This document shows positions 8,695 through 16,849 of a stretch of DNA of 31,901 nt, in pieces. The DNA lies in assembly GCA_910577495.1 (NCBI GenBank), contig CAJTML010000011.1, forward strand, positions 1 to 31,901. The letters run 5' to 3'. The notes below the pieces were generated by a model. It did no database searches. It saw only the letters and a program-made list of their open reading frames with translations, and was not told where the DNA came from. Each line of letters starts with the position of its first letter. Positions within the stretch are counted from its first letter, which is position 1. Source of the DNA: an uncultured Eggerthellaceae bacterium. GTDB taxonomy: Bacteria; Actinomycetota; Coriobacteriia; Coriobacteriales; Eggerthellaceae. A program made the position numbers and the translations under genes.

Positions 8695-8967
8695 GCGCTG
8701 GCTGCGAGCCCTAATTGCCGCCAGCACCTGCGTCTCCCGCATCAGCGCCGCCGCGCCCCCGAGAGCTGCGCCCCTTGGGTCGCACTCCCGCATCCCCGAG
8801 AGCCGCGTTTTGGTCAATCAGCCAGGGTTTTGTGCAACGACGCGCCTTTTGGGGTGCTTCCAGTGCCGATCAGAGCCGAAAACATCGATAAAACCCCAGG
8901 TCAGTCTTCGCCAGCCGTTTGCGTTGCGAACCCGCCTGCACAAAACGGGGTCTGATTGACCACAACT
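8695..8967. repeat. Dispersed repeat, copy A (direct copy of 15177-15470)
   Basis: About 273 bases are closely similar to copy B on the other side of the giant helicase gene, in the same orientation. The sequence runs from GCGCTGGCTGCGAGCC to GATTGACCACAACT. Copy A has fewer GAGAGCCGCGCCCCC units than B. The right-hand part (8811-8962) is a 152-bp element with terminal inverted repeats. No convincing gene lies inside. Confidence 0.85.
8811..8962. mobile_element. 152-bp element with 26-bp terminal inverted repeats (MITE-like), copy A
   Basis: The left end, 8811-8836, starts TGGTCAATCAG and finishes GTTTTGTGCA. The right end, 8937-8962, is its inverted repeat apart from about 5 central bases. 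The inner sequence is non-coding. Size and ends resemble a MITE or a structured intergenic repeat. No transposase is nearby, and a target duplication is not evident. Confidence 0.5.
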
Positions 8968-9104
8968 GCACGCAGAGTCCGGATGCGGATTTACGTGAGA
9001 GTACTTTGCGAGAACTTTGCGAAGTATCTGCAAACAGTTTGGACGGGAAGCCTTTCCAGACAGCCTCTTCGGGTCATCTCTATCTAGAAAGGCACTCCAG
9101 ACTC

Positions 9105-12100
9105 TTATGAAAGATCGCCCAGGTCAAGTTCCCAGTCTTCTTCGATAAGCAGACCTTTGCGTTTCGCCTTCTTGATCGCATTGGCGAAGACATCCTGCAT
9201 ACGAGACGCAACGCGCTTATAGCCATATCGAGCAGCCGCAGCACGAATGAGGTTTTCTTTGGAAAGCGGACCTTGCTCTTTGATGGTGCAGATCAGCAGG
9301 GCAAACAACTCTTCGTCGCAAATGTCGCTGCAGGCGGGAAGCGCGACACCTTCGGCAGGGATTCTGCAGGTAGTGTACTGCTTGGGCTCTGCATCTTTTT
9401 GCCAGATGAATATTTCATCGCCACGTTTTACTTCCTTGTGGGACACGCTCTTGAGGATCTGATTGTTGCGCTCTTGAATGCGTTTGCCGCTTTGCTTGAT
9501 GCCAAAGCTTTCGCGAATGCGATTGCAAAGCTGCGTTTTTTCAAGCGGCGTATCGTTTTCAATAAGAAGGGCGAAGCGCTCGGCGATTTCGTCGGTGTGT
9601 GTTGTTTGGTACTCATCCGACGTAAGCACGGGACCTTCGGGTAGCGCAGTGGGTCGGAATTCTCCCAGCACAAAGTCGTCTTTTGCGGGCAGCACGCGAG
9701 AGGGCTGATCGGCTGCGGGCTCGGCTGCGGGCTCGGCAGGTGCTGGTTCGGGCTCGGCAGGTGTGGGCTCGGCTGCGGGTTCGGGCTCGGCCGGTGCGGC
9801 TGCGGGTTCGGGCTCGGCAGGTGCGGGCTCGGGCTCGGCTGCGGGATCGGCTGCGGGCTCGGCCAGCGCAGGTGTGGGCTCGGGTGCGGCCGCGGGCTCG
9901 GCCGCGGCTGCGGCAGCGGCCGGCGCAGGTGCGGCAACCTCAACCTTCGGCGCCGCCTCCACCTGCGGCAGCTGCGTGGCACCAGTGCTGGCAGCCTCGT
10001 CATCCGCAATGCGCGTCAGGGCATCGACGAGCTCATCCACAATCCGCTCGGGGTTGCTCCACCAGTCCACTGACCAAACCTTAAAAATGTTCCAACCAAG
10101 TTGCCTGAGCATCTGCTCGCGCGCGACCTCTCTGTCACGCGTGGTTTTTGCCGTGTTGTACGATTCGCCATCAAGCAAAATGCCTGCTAGGTAGTGTGTA
10201 CTGTCGGCATGAGATTTGATGGCAATGTCAACCTTGTATGCCGAGCTGCCCACATTGCGAACCGGGCTAAATCCCTTGTCGCTGAGCATTTGGCACAAAT
10301 CGGCAGCAATATAGTCCTCGGAGCGACGGATAGTCGTATTGTTGCCCAAGAACTTGCCATGTTTGGCGAACGACAGGAAGTTTTTCAGCGCGCGGACGCC
10401 CTTCGACGCAGTTTTGTTGGTGTCAATGTTGTCGGGCTCCAGTGTGGCAAAGACCATCATCTCAACGCGCGAGCGCGTCACCGCAACATTCAAGCGACGC
10501 CAGCCGCCTTCGTTATTGATCGGTCCGAAGCGCATGGCCATTTTGCCGTTTTCGCCCGGTGCATAGGTAACCGAGAACAGCACCACGTCGCGCTCATCGC
10601 CTTGTACGTTTTCCAAGTTCTTGACGAAAAGCGGCTCTGCCCCCGAAAGCGCCCACGCCTCAAATTTGGGATTCTTGGCATACTCTTCTTCCAGCAAGTC
10701 CTCAATGAAGTTTTGCTGCTTGACGTTGAACGTGATGACGCCAATGCTTGGAGGCTGACCATTGCTCTGTTCAAAGCGTCGCTTCAGCTCTTCGACAATC
10801 GCCTTCGCTTCAAACGAATTCAGGCCGCTGCCTTCGTAATAACCATCAACGTGCACAAGCGATACTTTGGATTGTGCGTCGTCGGCAGACGGGAAAGTGC
10901 ACATTTTGCTTTCGTAGAACTGCACGTTGCTGAACGAAATGAGGCTTTCATGGCGGCTTCGATAATGCCACTGCAGATAGGTGCTTGGCATGTTGATGGC
11001 CAGGCAATCCTCCAGAATTGATTCCAGGTCGGTCGTGTCGGAGAACTCTTCGTCACTGGTTTGACTCTGGAAAAACGCGGTCGGCGGCATTTGCTTGGGG
11101 TCACCTACAATGATGGCATTTTTCGCGCGGGTGAGCGCACCGATTGCCTTGCAAGTTTGCAACTGCGATGCTTCGTCGAAAATGACCAGGTCAAACGGCG
11201 GGTTATCGAAATCCAGATACTGCGCCACTGAAAGGGGGCTCATGAGCATGCACGGCGCCAGGTTTTGAACCAGGGTCGGAATGTCGTGAAGCAGTTGGCG
11301 AATGGAGACGCCGCGACCTTTGCTCCTGATAGCGCGCTGCAAGACAGATGCTTCAGCGCCATCGCGCGAAACGATGGTGAGGTTGGGAATGCGGCTGATC
11401 AGGCGCAACTGCAGTTCTTGCTTCGACAGCTTGAGGAGCTCTTTGTCGGCCTCGGCGTATTGGCGAACTTCCTCTTCGAAGACTTTGCCCGAGAACGAAG
11501 CAATGGCGCTGTGTTTTTCCAGTGAGAGTGCGCACATGAGCTGATAGACCGACCGCCTAAACGCATCGGCTAAAATGGCGGGACTGACGCCTTGCATTAG
11601 CGCGTTGACAACCCCTGCCAGTCCGCGTGCCTCAATCTTTTGCGCTTGTGTGCGCCAGCGCATCCAGTCTTGCAGGAGGTCAACGTGCTGTTCAAGCGCA
11701 TGAACTGTTGCCAGAATTTGCTCAGTCCATGATTGGGTTTCGTCAATGGTGATAGGTCCAACCAAATCGCACAGCGCGCGAACTTTCTCAGTGAGCTGCA
11801 GGCGCGCTTCGCTATAGCTTTTGCACGTTTGAACCAGGTCGCTGCGCTGCGCAAGCTCAATGCGCAGCGTGCGCGCTTCGTCAGATTGCCCGTTGTTTAG
11901 CTGCTCGCGTGCTGCATTGAGCGCGATTGCGATGTGATCCCAGTCAAGATTGCCGAATTGCTGCATCTCGCTGACGTAGGGCATGATGTCAGCTAAGAAG
12001 CTTTCAAACGGCGCTTTAACCGACTGGAAATTGCGAAGCGTGGCTATTGCTTGCGGTACCTGCGCCTCCGAAAACGGAGCGACCGAATATGACGCCAGGC

Positions 12101-15089
12101 GGTTGACCACATCGGCAATGGCGCGCTTGCGTTTGAACACCATGGTGGCGCGTGCATCGTTCCAGTCTTTCTCAATCGTGTCGGGATTGAGCTCGAAAAA
12201 CTGCGATGTCCAGGTAGTTTGCTGCGCAATGACGAATGCGTCCAGCTGCTGTTTTTGATTGAGCACGTAGTCAAGCTTGCTCACCAGTCCGGCAAGATCT
12301 TGCTCTTTGAGCCACGAAATCGGGAGCGCTGATTCTTGCATTGCTTGCTTTACCACGCCATCAAGCCATACCCAATCGTGCTCGGTGCAAGGTGCGCTTT
12401 TGCCCAGCGTGGTGGCAAGCGTTGCCCCAGCGGGAATGCACGCGGTAATCGCAGCGGTGATCTCGGGCAGCAGATGGGGGAGTTGCAGCTTGAGGCTATG
12501 CGAGAACTGCGGTTCCTTGAGCATGGCCAGTGGATGAGTGCTGGGATCTCCGATGTCTTTCGTGGCTGCGGCCAGCAGTTCGACATTGCGAAGGTCTTCT
12601 TCAAATTCAGCAAGTCCGCGAAGATGGGTGACGTAATCGGGATGAATGCTGATTGCAGGAACGTCGAAGGCGCGATATTTTTCGTAGCGCGAAATCTGCT
12701 CGCGCAAGGTGAGGTTGGCTTCATTGGTTTCGTAGAGCGCATTGGCATAGGTATCCAGTTTTGCTTTAAGCTGCAAAATGGAAGCCAGCTTTTGGTCATA
12801 TGACGAGGTAAACGCATGCGTTTTGAGCTCGGAAGCTTGCTCCAGCTGATCAAGGATGTGAGACTTCGTCGTTTTGTTGGAGTGCATCTCCAGGCAAAGC
12901 TTGCCAATGCCAAGCGCCTCAAGACGGCTCTGCACCACGTTGAGCGCGGCCGCTTTTTCGGACACGAACAAAACGCGTAGCCCCTGGTAGAGCGCGTTCG
13001 CAATCAAACCAGTGATGACTTGCGACTTACCCGTGCCGGGAGGGCCGTGCAGCACAAAACTCTTGCCAGCCGCGGCCTCCTTGATGGCGAACAACTGCGA
13101 CGCATCGGCTTGCACGGTCACCAAGGCGCCGTCGCGTTCGATGTTGTCGGGTAGCTCCATGGGCTCGGCTTCCCAGGTCAGATGCCCGTTGATGAGGCTG
13201 TCCACCACTTTGCTGCGCGACAGTTCGCCCACATGCTGATGGATGTCTTGCCACATAAAAAACGAGCTGAACGAAAACGTGCCCAGACAAGCAATCTCAA
13301 GCACTTCCCAGCCGGCCTGTTCGCGGATCTTGTGCTTGAAGGTGTTGAACACCGTGCGCGTGTCGACGCCGTGCTCATCGGTGGGGAGCGGATCCAAACC
13401 TCCAATATCAATGCCGAAATCACGGCGAAGCATTTCCAGTAAACTCACGTTGAGCTGCGGGTCTTCGTCACGCGTGACCACCGAAAAGCCTTTCTTCGCC
13501 GACTTTCTGATGATGTCGACCGGAATCAAAATGAGCGGTGCGTAGCGGAATTTTCCGTCTTTGATCCACTTCAGCGCGCCCAGTGTCACGAAGAGCGTAT
13601 TGACGCCCGTTTCGTCGAGGGTGGTGTGTGCGCTTCGGTACAGCGCGGTCACCGAGCGAGAGAGCTCAGTGGGAGTGGCGAAAGAGCGCAGGCGTTTTGA
13701 GGCGAATTCGCTGTGCAAAAACTCGGCGTATTCGCTGATTGCTGACGCCAGCTCAAAGGAGATATCAACGGCGCCCCATTCGCTTGGCTTTTCCATCAAG
13801 GCAAGTGCGGTGCCCATAGCAAGGGCGTCTTCCAGGTCGTCCAGATTGGGGGCAGCAAGCGGAATGAGTTTGCCGCCGATACGCATGTTGATCAGGTTAT
13901 TTCTGAGCGACAAGTCCAGCAAATTGCGCTCCCACATCTCCACGCGGGTCAAGTTGCCTTCGCTGGTTTGGTCAATGTAGGCCTTTGAAACCGTGCGCTC
14001 GGTAGGCAGAACGGCCTCCGCGTTGCTGGTGGTTTGTGGCGCTTGAAGCTCCCATCCGTTGGCGCCCAGCACGCGCACGGGCATCGGCGTGAGGCCGCCT
14101 CGGTGAGCGCGCTTGATGTCTACGCATACGTCGAACACCAGCTGATTGAGCATGTGCTTTTGTGCTGTGGAACAAGCCTGATCAAAAGTATCATTCGAGT
14201 GGTTGCAAAGCATCGTGCACTCAGTCACGAAGAGCTTGTCCACGCCACGTGCGAACCCTTTGGTAATTTGCGAAGGATCGTCGGTGATGATCTCGGGGAA
14301 AGTCGTGTCTTCAAGCCATGCGCCAGCAAACGCGTGACCTTGAATGAATACGATAAACGGGTTGAGTCCTGCCTGCTCCAAGCACGACGCGTACAGCACC
14401 GACAGGTCTATGCAGGTTCCGATATGTTGCGTGAGCACGTCGCCTGCAAAGCGGACACGCTGTCCAATATGGGCGAAACTTGCGGGCGGCTCGGCATAGA
14501 CAATGGCCTGTTCGCGAATGGCATGAAAGATTGCACCCGCAATTTTTCGCGCACGCTCCGGGTCTCCCGATTGATAGGCATCAAGTGCTGAGTTTTGCGT
14601 CCAGTCGTTGAGGATGTCGGAGGCTCGCACCAGGATGCTTGCGATAGCTGGATGGTTTGGCGTCACAAAGCACGCAATAGTTTGCGGCGCGAAGGCAGCC
14701 CACTGATCAAACGGATAGATATCAATATCGAACGACTCGGAGAAAATGTTTGCTTCCTCGTGCGAGATTTGGATGCGAACCGTTTCTTCGTAGATTTCGT
14801 TTGCGTTGATGAGCATGGCGTCGGCAAGACGCAAAGGCGGCTCGAAGGCAATTTCTTCATCAGGATCAAGCGCCTCAAGATGAAGCTCATAAGGCTCAAC
14901 GGTACCTGAGTCGGATGTAATCTTCAGGTAGAGGCTTTTGATAACGTCTTCGGACGCGTTTTTGATGGTGATGGTGCTGATAATAGGAAGCCCGATTTTG
15001 TCGAGGACATAGCATTCAAATGGTGCACGTTCGACAGAGATTTCCAGCAAGGGTTCAGCCATGGTGTGATCCTTCTCCAGTGAGATCAT
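9105..15089 (-). CDS. Giant DUF4011 / SF1 helicase / nuclease / DUF3320 protein
   Basis: The 1994-residue protein (1985 if it starts at 15062) is likely nucleic-acid-acting and of the defence type. Parts in order: a beta-rich Ig-like domain (1-130); a transglutaminase-like domain with Cys in GTCIDLSVLYASC (~223) and His in GHAFAGAW (~252); the DUF4011 signature WERNLLDLSLRNNLIN (~385-400); the SF1 helicase (COG1112 class) with Walker A GPPGTGKS (~682), DEAS (~1302), GDPKQMPP (~1331), QGDERD (~1500) and NVAVTRSR (~1533). Next come a Vsr/MTES_1575-like PD-(D/E)XK region around ILLDGESY (~1643), a Pro/Ala/Glu linker (~1719-1795), and a C-terminal DUF3320 region. The 15089 start has GAGGAGG 4 bases upstream. 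The in-frame ATG at 15062 fits better if transcription starts from the TATAAT at 15101-15106. The gene is complete and sits between two direct repeats. Confidence 0.93.
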   Translation of the reverse strand: MISLEKDHTMAEPLLEISVERAPFECYVLDKIGLPIISTITIKNASEDVIKSLYLKITSDSGTVEPYELHLEALDPDEEIAFEPPLRLADAMLINANEIYEETVRIQISHEEANIFSESFDIDIYPFDQWAAFAPQTIACFVTPNHPAIASILVRASDILNDWTQNSALDAYQSGDPERARKIAGAIFHAIREQAIVYAEPPASFAHIGQRVRFAGDVLTQHIGTCIDLSVLYASCLEQAGLNPFIVFIQGHAFAGAWLEDTTFPEIITDDPSQITKGFARGVDKLFVTECTMLCNHSNDTFDQACSTAQKHMLNQLVFDVCVDIKRAHRGGLTPMPVRVLGANGWELQAPQTTSNAEAVLPTERTVSKAYIDQTSEGNLTRVEMWERNLLDLSLRNNLINMRIGGKLIPLAAPNLDDLEDALAMGTALALMEKPSEWGAVDISFELASAISEYAEFLHSEFASKRLRSFATPTELSRSVTALYRSAHTTLDETGVNTLFVTLGALKWIKDGKFRYAPLILIPVDIIRKSAKKGFSVVTRDEDPQLNVSLLEMLRRDFGIDIGGLDPLPTDEHGVDTRTVFNTFKHKIREQAGWEVLEIACLGTFSFSSFFMWQDIHQHVGELSRSKVVDSLINGHLTWEAEPMELPDNIERDGALVTVQADASQLFAIKEAAAGKSFVLHGPPGTGKSQVITGLIANALYQGLRVLFVSEKAAALNVVQSRLEALGIGKLCLEMHSNKTTKSHILDQLEQASELKTHAFTSSYDQKLASILQLKAKLDTYANALYETNEANLTLREQISRYEKYRAFDVPAISIHPDYVTHLRGLAEFEEDLRNVELLAAATKDIGDPSTHPLAMLKEPQFSHSLKLQLPHLLPEITAAITACIPAGATLATTLGKSAPCTEHDWVWLDGVVKQAMQESALPISWLKEQDLAGLVSKLDYVLNQKQQLDAFVIAQQTTWTSQFFELNPDTIEKDWNDARATMVFKRKRAIADVVNRLASYSVAPFSEAQVPQAIATLRNFQSVKAPFESFLADIMPYVSEMQQFGNLDWDHIAIALNAAREQLNNGQSDEARTLRIELAQRSDLVQTCKSYSEARLQLTEKVRALCDLVGPITIDETQSWTEQILATVHALEQHVDLLQDWMRWRTQAQKIEARGLAGVVNALMQGVSPAILADAFRRSVYQLMCALSLEKHSAIASFSGKVFEEEVRQYAEADKELLKLSKQELQLRLISRIPNLTIVSRDGAEASVLQRAIRSKGRGVSIRQLLHDIPTLVQNLAPCMLMSPLSVAQYLDFDNPPFDLVIFDEASQLQTCKAIGALTRAKNAIIVGDPKQMPPTAFFQSQTSDEEFSDTTDLESILEDCLAINMPSTYLQWHYRSRHESLISFSNVQFYESKMCTFPSADDAQSKVSLVHVDGYYEGSGLNSFEAKAIVEELKRRFEQSNGQPPSIGVITFNVKQQNFIEDLLEEEYAKNPKFEAWALSGAEPLFVKNLENVQGDERDVVLFSVTYAPGENGKMAMRFGPINNEGGWRRLNVAVTRSRVEMMVFATLEPDNIDTNKTASKGVRALKNFLSFAKHGKFLGNNTTIRRSEDYIAADLCQMLSDKGFSPVRNVGSSAYKVDIAIKSHADSTHYLAGILLDGESYNTAKTTRDREVAREQMLRQLGWNIFKVWSVDWWSNPERIVDELVDALTRIADDEAASTGATQLPQVEAAPKVEVAAPAPAAAAAAAEPAAAPEPTPALAEPAADPAAEPEPAPAEPEPAAAPAEPEPAAEPTPAEPEPAPAEPAAEPAADQPSRVLPAKDDFVLGEFRPTALPEGPVLTSDEYQTTHTDEIAERFALLIENDTPLEKTQLCNRIRESFGIKQSGKRIQERNNQILKSVSHKEVKRGDEIFIWQKDAEPKQYTTCRIPAEGVALPACSDICDEELFALLICTIKEQGPLSKENLIRAAAARYGYKRVASRMQDVFANAIKKAKRKGLLIEEDWELDLGDLS
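9708..9935 (-). repeat. Coding repeat: Pro/Ala/Glu linker of the giant helicase
   Basis: Imperfect short tandem repeats built on GGCTCGGCTGCGG-like units encode runs of AEP, PAPAEPEP and AAAPEP. They join the nuclease-like domain to DUF3320. Repeats of this type change length easily, and in other frames they create spurious Arg/Ala-rich ORFs. Confidence 0.8.
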
Positions 15090-15100
15090 AAGACCTCCTC

Positions 15101-15106
15101 ATTATA
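15101..15106 (-). promoter_or_regulatory. Perfect -10 hexamer for the giant helicase gene
   Basis: The minus strand reads TATAAT here, with no strong -35 at 16-18 bases. Predicted transcription would start near 15094. That leaves almost no leader for the 15089 start, and about 32 bases including GGAGAAGG for the ATG at 15062. Confidence 0.5.
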
Positions 15107-15242
15107 CATATTTTTATCAGCAGATATGTGTAACGAAGGAGCGGATGCACACCATGGCGTCGTGCGGGGGGGGGATGCGCTGGCTGCGAGCCCTAATTGC
15201 CGTCAGCTCCTGCGTCTCCCGCATCAGCGCTCCCGCGCCCCC

Positions 15243-15302
15243 GAGAGCCGCGCCCCCGAGAGCCGCGCCCCCGAGAGCTGCACCCCCGAGAGCCGCGCCC
15301 CT
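15243..15302. repeat. Four 15-bp tandem units inside repeat copy B
   Basis: Four head-to-tail units of GAGAGCCGCGCCCCC with a few substitutions occupy 15243-15257, 15258-15272, 15273-15287 and 15288-15302. Copy A has two diverged versions (8761 onward and 8798 onward), so the block varies in number. Confidence 0.85.
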
Positions 15303-15313
15303 GGGTCGCGTTT

Positions 15314-15465
15314 TGGTCAATCAACCAGGGTTTTGTGCAATGACGCGCCTTTTAGAGCGCTTCCGACGCCGATCAGAGCTGAAAACACCGATAAAACCCC
15401 AGGTCAGTCTTCGCCAGCTGTTTGCGTTGCGAACCTGCCTGCACAAAACGGGGTTTGATTGACCA
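15314..15465. mobile_element. 152-bp element with 26-bp terminal inverted repeats (MITE-like), copy B
   Basis: The ends are 15314-15339 (TGGTCAATCAA...GTTTTGTGCA) and 15440-15465. The length is identical to copy A. At arm position 11 both arms carry an A:T pair where copy A has G:C, so the pairing is preserved by a compensatory change. Confidence 0.5.
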
Positions 15466-15497
15466 CAACTTCGCAAGGAAGGGGGTGCCCTCTGGGC

Positions 15498-15545
15498 GCG
15501 CACCCGAGCGGCGGTGCACCCGGGCGGCGGCGCACCCGAGCCGCA
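15498..15545. repeat. Three 16-bp GC-rich tandem units
   Basis: The units GCGCACCCGAGCGGCG (15498-15513), GTGCACCCGGGCGGCG (15514-15529) and GCGCACCCGAGCCGCA (15530-15545) lie between repeat copy B and the end of the XRE-regulator gene. The array is non-coding. Confidence 0.8.
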
Positions 15546-15572
15546 GCGCTCCCTCGCGAACACCCTCAGTCG

Positions 15573-16619
15573 TTAGTCCTCTTTCGAGAAGCCTTTCATG
15601 AGCATCGCCACAATGCCACAGAGCAAACCGCCGATCGGCCAGGGCAGCCAAAAGAGCGCAATCGGACCGGAGGTGTAATCAGTGCCAGCGCCTTGCATGG
15701 TGGGGATGAACAGCAGGCACAGCGCAATCACCGTTGCGATCAACATAATGCAGCCGCAGATGGAGCCAATCTTTTTGTTCGTCTTGATCTGCGCCAGCAG
15801 CTGCTCTTTTTGCGCCGGCGGGATAGGCGCGCTTGCAATTTCGTGCGCCTCCAAAACTTCAGCAGCGGTTTGGTTGTATACCTCGATGTTCGTGCGCCCC
15901 AACATGAGCGACCCGTGGATGATAAACCGAGCGCCGATGGCAATAAGCGCAAGCAAAACAGGAAGTCCCACCAGGTCTTCCAGCGCGGTGCCACCCAGCG
16001 CAGTAATGACGCAAATTCCGGCGAATATGCAGAGAATGCCACCGATGAGCTCAGCTGTGAACGTTTTGCGCGTCTGGTCAACATCGGCCTGTGTGTAGAA
16101 ATTCTCCAGGTAGGGGTGCGCTTTGATAAATGCAGATCGGCTCATGCTGATGGGAATAATGAGCGCCAGGCCTGCTGCGATACCGACGAAAAGACACAGC
16201 AGCGCAAAGCTGGTGGCGATGTTTTCGTTGAGGTAAGCCGGATGAGTCCCCGCTTCTCCCAGTGAAAACAAAAGCGTCATAATGGCAACGCCCAAACCCA
16301 TCGTCATCACGCCATTTGAAATGCGCATGGCGAAGGCGCGCATCAGGTCATCGTAGCCAAAAAGATCTTGGCTCCAGCGAGCCGATGCGCCAGAGTCGCT
16401 TGCAGTTTGCGGCCGATCAGTTAGGTCTCCCTGCACCAAATCATCAAGCGTGCAATTGAAAATATCGCACATCTTAATGAGCTTATCCATCTCAGGGCTG
16501 CTTTTGTCGGATTCCCACTTCGCCACCGACTGACGCGAGACTCCCAAAAGCATTGCTAGCTGCTCTTGGGTCATATTGTGAGCACCGCGCAGGTGCAAAA
16601 GATTGTCACGAAAACTCAT
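15573..16619 (-). CDS. XRE-family regulator with multi-pass membrane C-terminus
   Basis: The 348-residue protein begins with a Cro/C1-type helix-turn-helix (residues 1-60, including MTQEQLAMLLGVSRQSVAKWES). After a linker (LVQGDLTDR...) come hydrophobic segments consistent with five or six TM helices. Tethering an XRE DNA-binding domain to a membrane domain is a recurrent Firmicutes/Actinobacteria design, thought to couple envelope or transport state to transcription. I chose the ATG at 16619 because AAAGG lies about 7 bases upstream and the HTH starts at once. The upstream extension (MCRNLAAVDY...) lacks support. The target may be itself or the neighbouring membrane-protein gene. This is inferred from proximity only. 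Confidence 0.88.
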   Translation of the reverse strand: MSFRDNLLHLRGAHNMTQEQLAMLLGVSRQSVAKWESDKSSPEMDKLIKMCDIFNCTLDDLVQGDLTDRPQTASDSGASARWSQDLFGYDDLMRAFAMRISNGVMTMGLGVAIMTLLFSLGEAGTHPAYLNENIATSFALLCLFVGIAAGLALIIPISMSRSAFIKAHPYLENFYTQADVDQTRKTFTAELIGGILCIFAGICVITALGGTALEDLVGLPVLLALIAIGARFIIHGSLMLGRTNIEVYNQTAAEVLEAHEIASAPIPPAQKEQLLAQIKTNKKIGSICGCIMLIATVIALCLLFIPTMQGAGTDYTSGPIALFWLPWPIGGLLCGIVAMLMKGFSKED

Positions 16620-16649
16620 GGTGTACCTTTCTGGTTTGTGCATGTGATT

Positions 16650-16662
16650 AGTGTAGTCGACT
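16650..16662 (-). promoter_or_regulatory. Candidate -10 and overlapping palindrome upstream of the XRE gene
   Basis: On the minus strand, TACACT (16655-16650) is a plausible -10. A perfect 8-bp palindrome AGTCGACT (16655-16662) abuts it, a good position for an autoregulatory operator. The -35 is weak, and both sites are short. Confidence 0.3.
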
Positions 16663-16849
16663 GCAGCCAGATTACGGCACACATCTGTTGCACACCACCA
16701 ACTTGCGCGTGCTTTATGGCGAAATTTCGCGCGCCTGTTGGTTGCTTTCCCCAGGTCAACGCTCCGAAGATTGTCACGGAGGAAAAAGAGGTGGCGAAGA
16801 GTGGCGCAAGAGTTGGTGTAAACGTTGGCGACGGGTTGAAAGTGCCGCG

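Larger units (their letters stand above)
15177..15470. repeat. Dispersed repeat, copy B (direct copy of 8695-8967)
   Basis: About 294 bases match copy A in the same orientation, with scattered substitutions and an expanded 15-bp tandem block. Copies A and B bracket the helicase gene: B lies just upstream of its promoter and A just downstream of its stop. Nine consecutive G at 15166-15174 precede copy B. Confidence 0.85.

Noticed and set aside
9683..10194. Arg/Ala- and Gly/Ser-rich plus-strand ORFs across the linker repeat
   Set aside because: They are frame shadows of the Pro/Ala/Glu linker; repeat DNA keeps all frames open.
10194..11021. 275-aa plus-strand ORF opposite the giant helicase
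   Set aside because: It overlaps the essential helicase motifs on the minus strand and has no recognisable domain.
15117..15320. Short minus-strand ORF MTKTR...RETQ-L-AIRARSQR conserved in both repeat copies (other at 8563-8817)
   Set aside because: It starts at TTG inside the inverted-repeat arm, has no Shine-Dalgarno and spans the minisatellite. Conservation follows from the repeat itself. Synonymous-site comparison across more copies would be needed to revive it.
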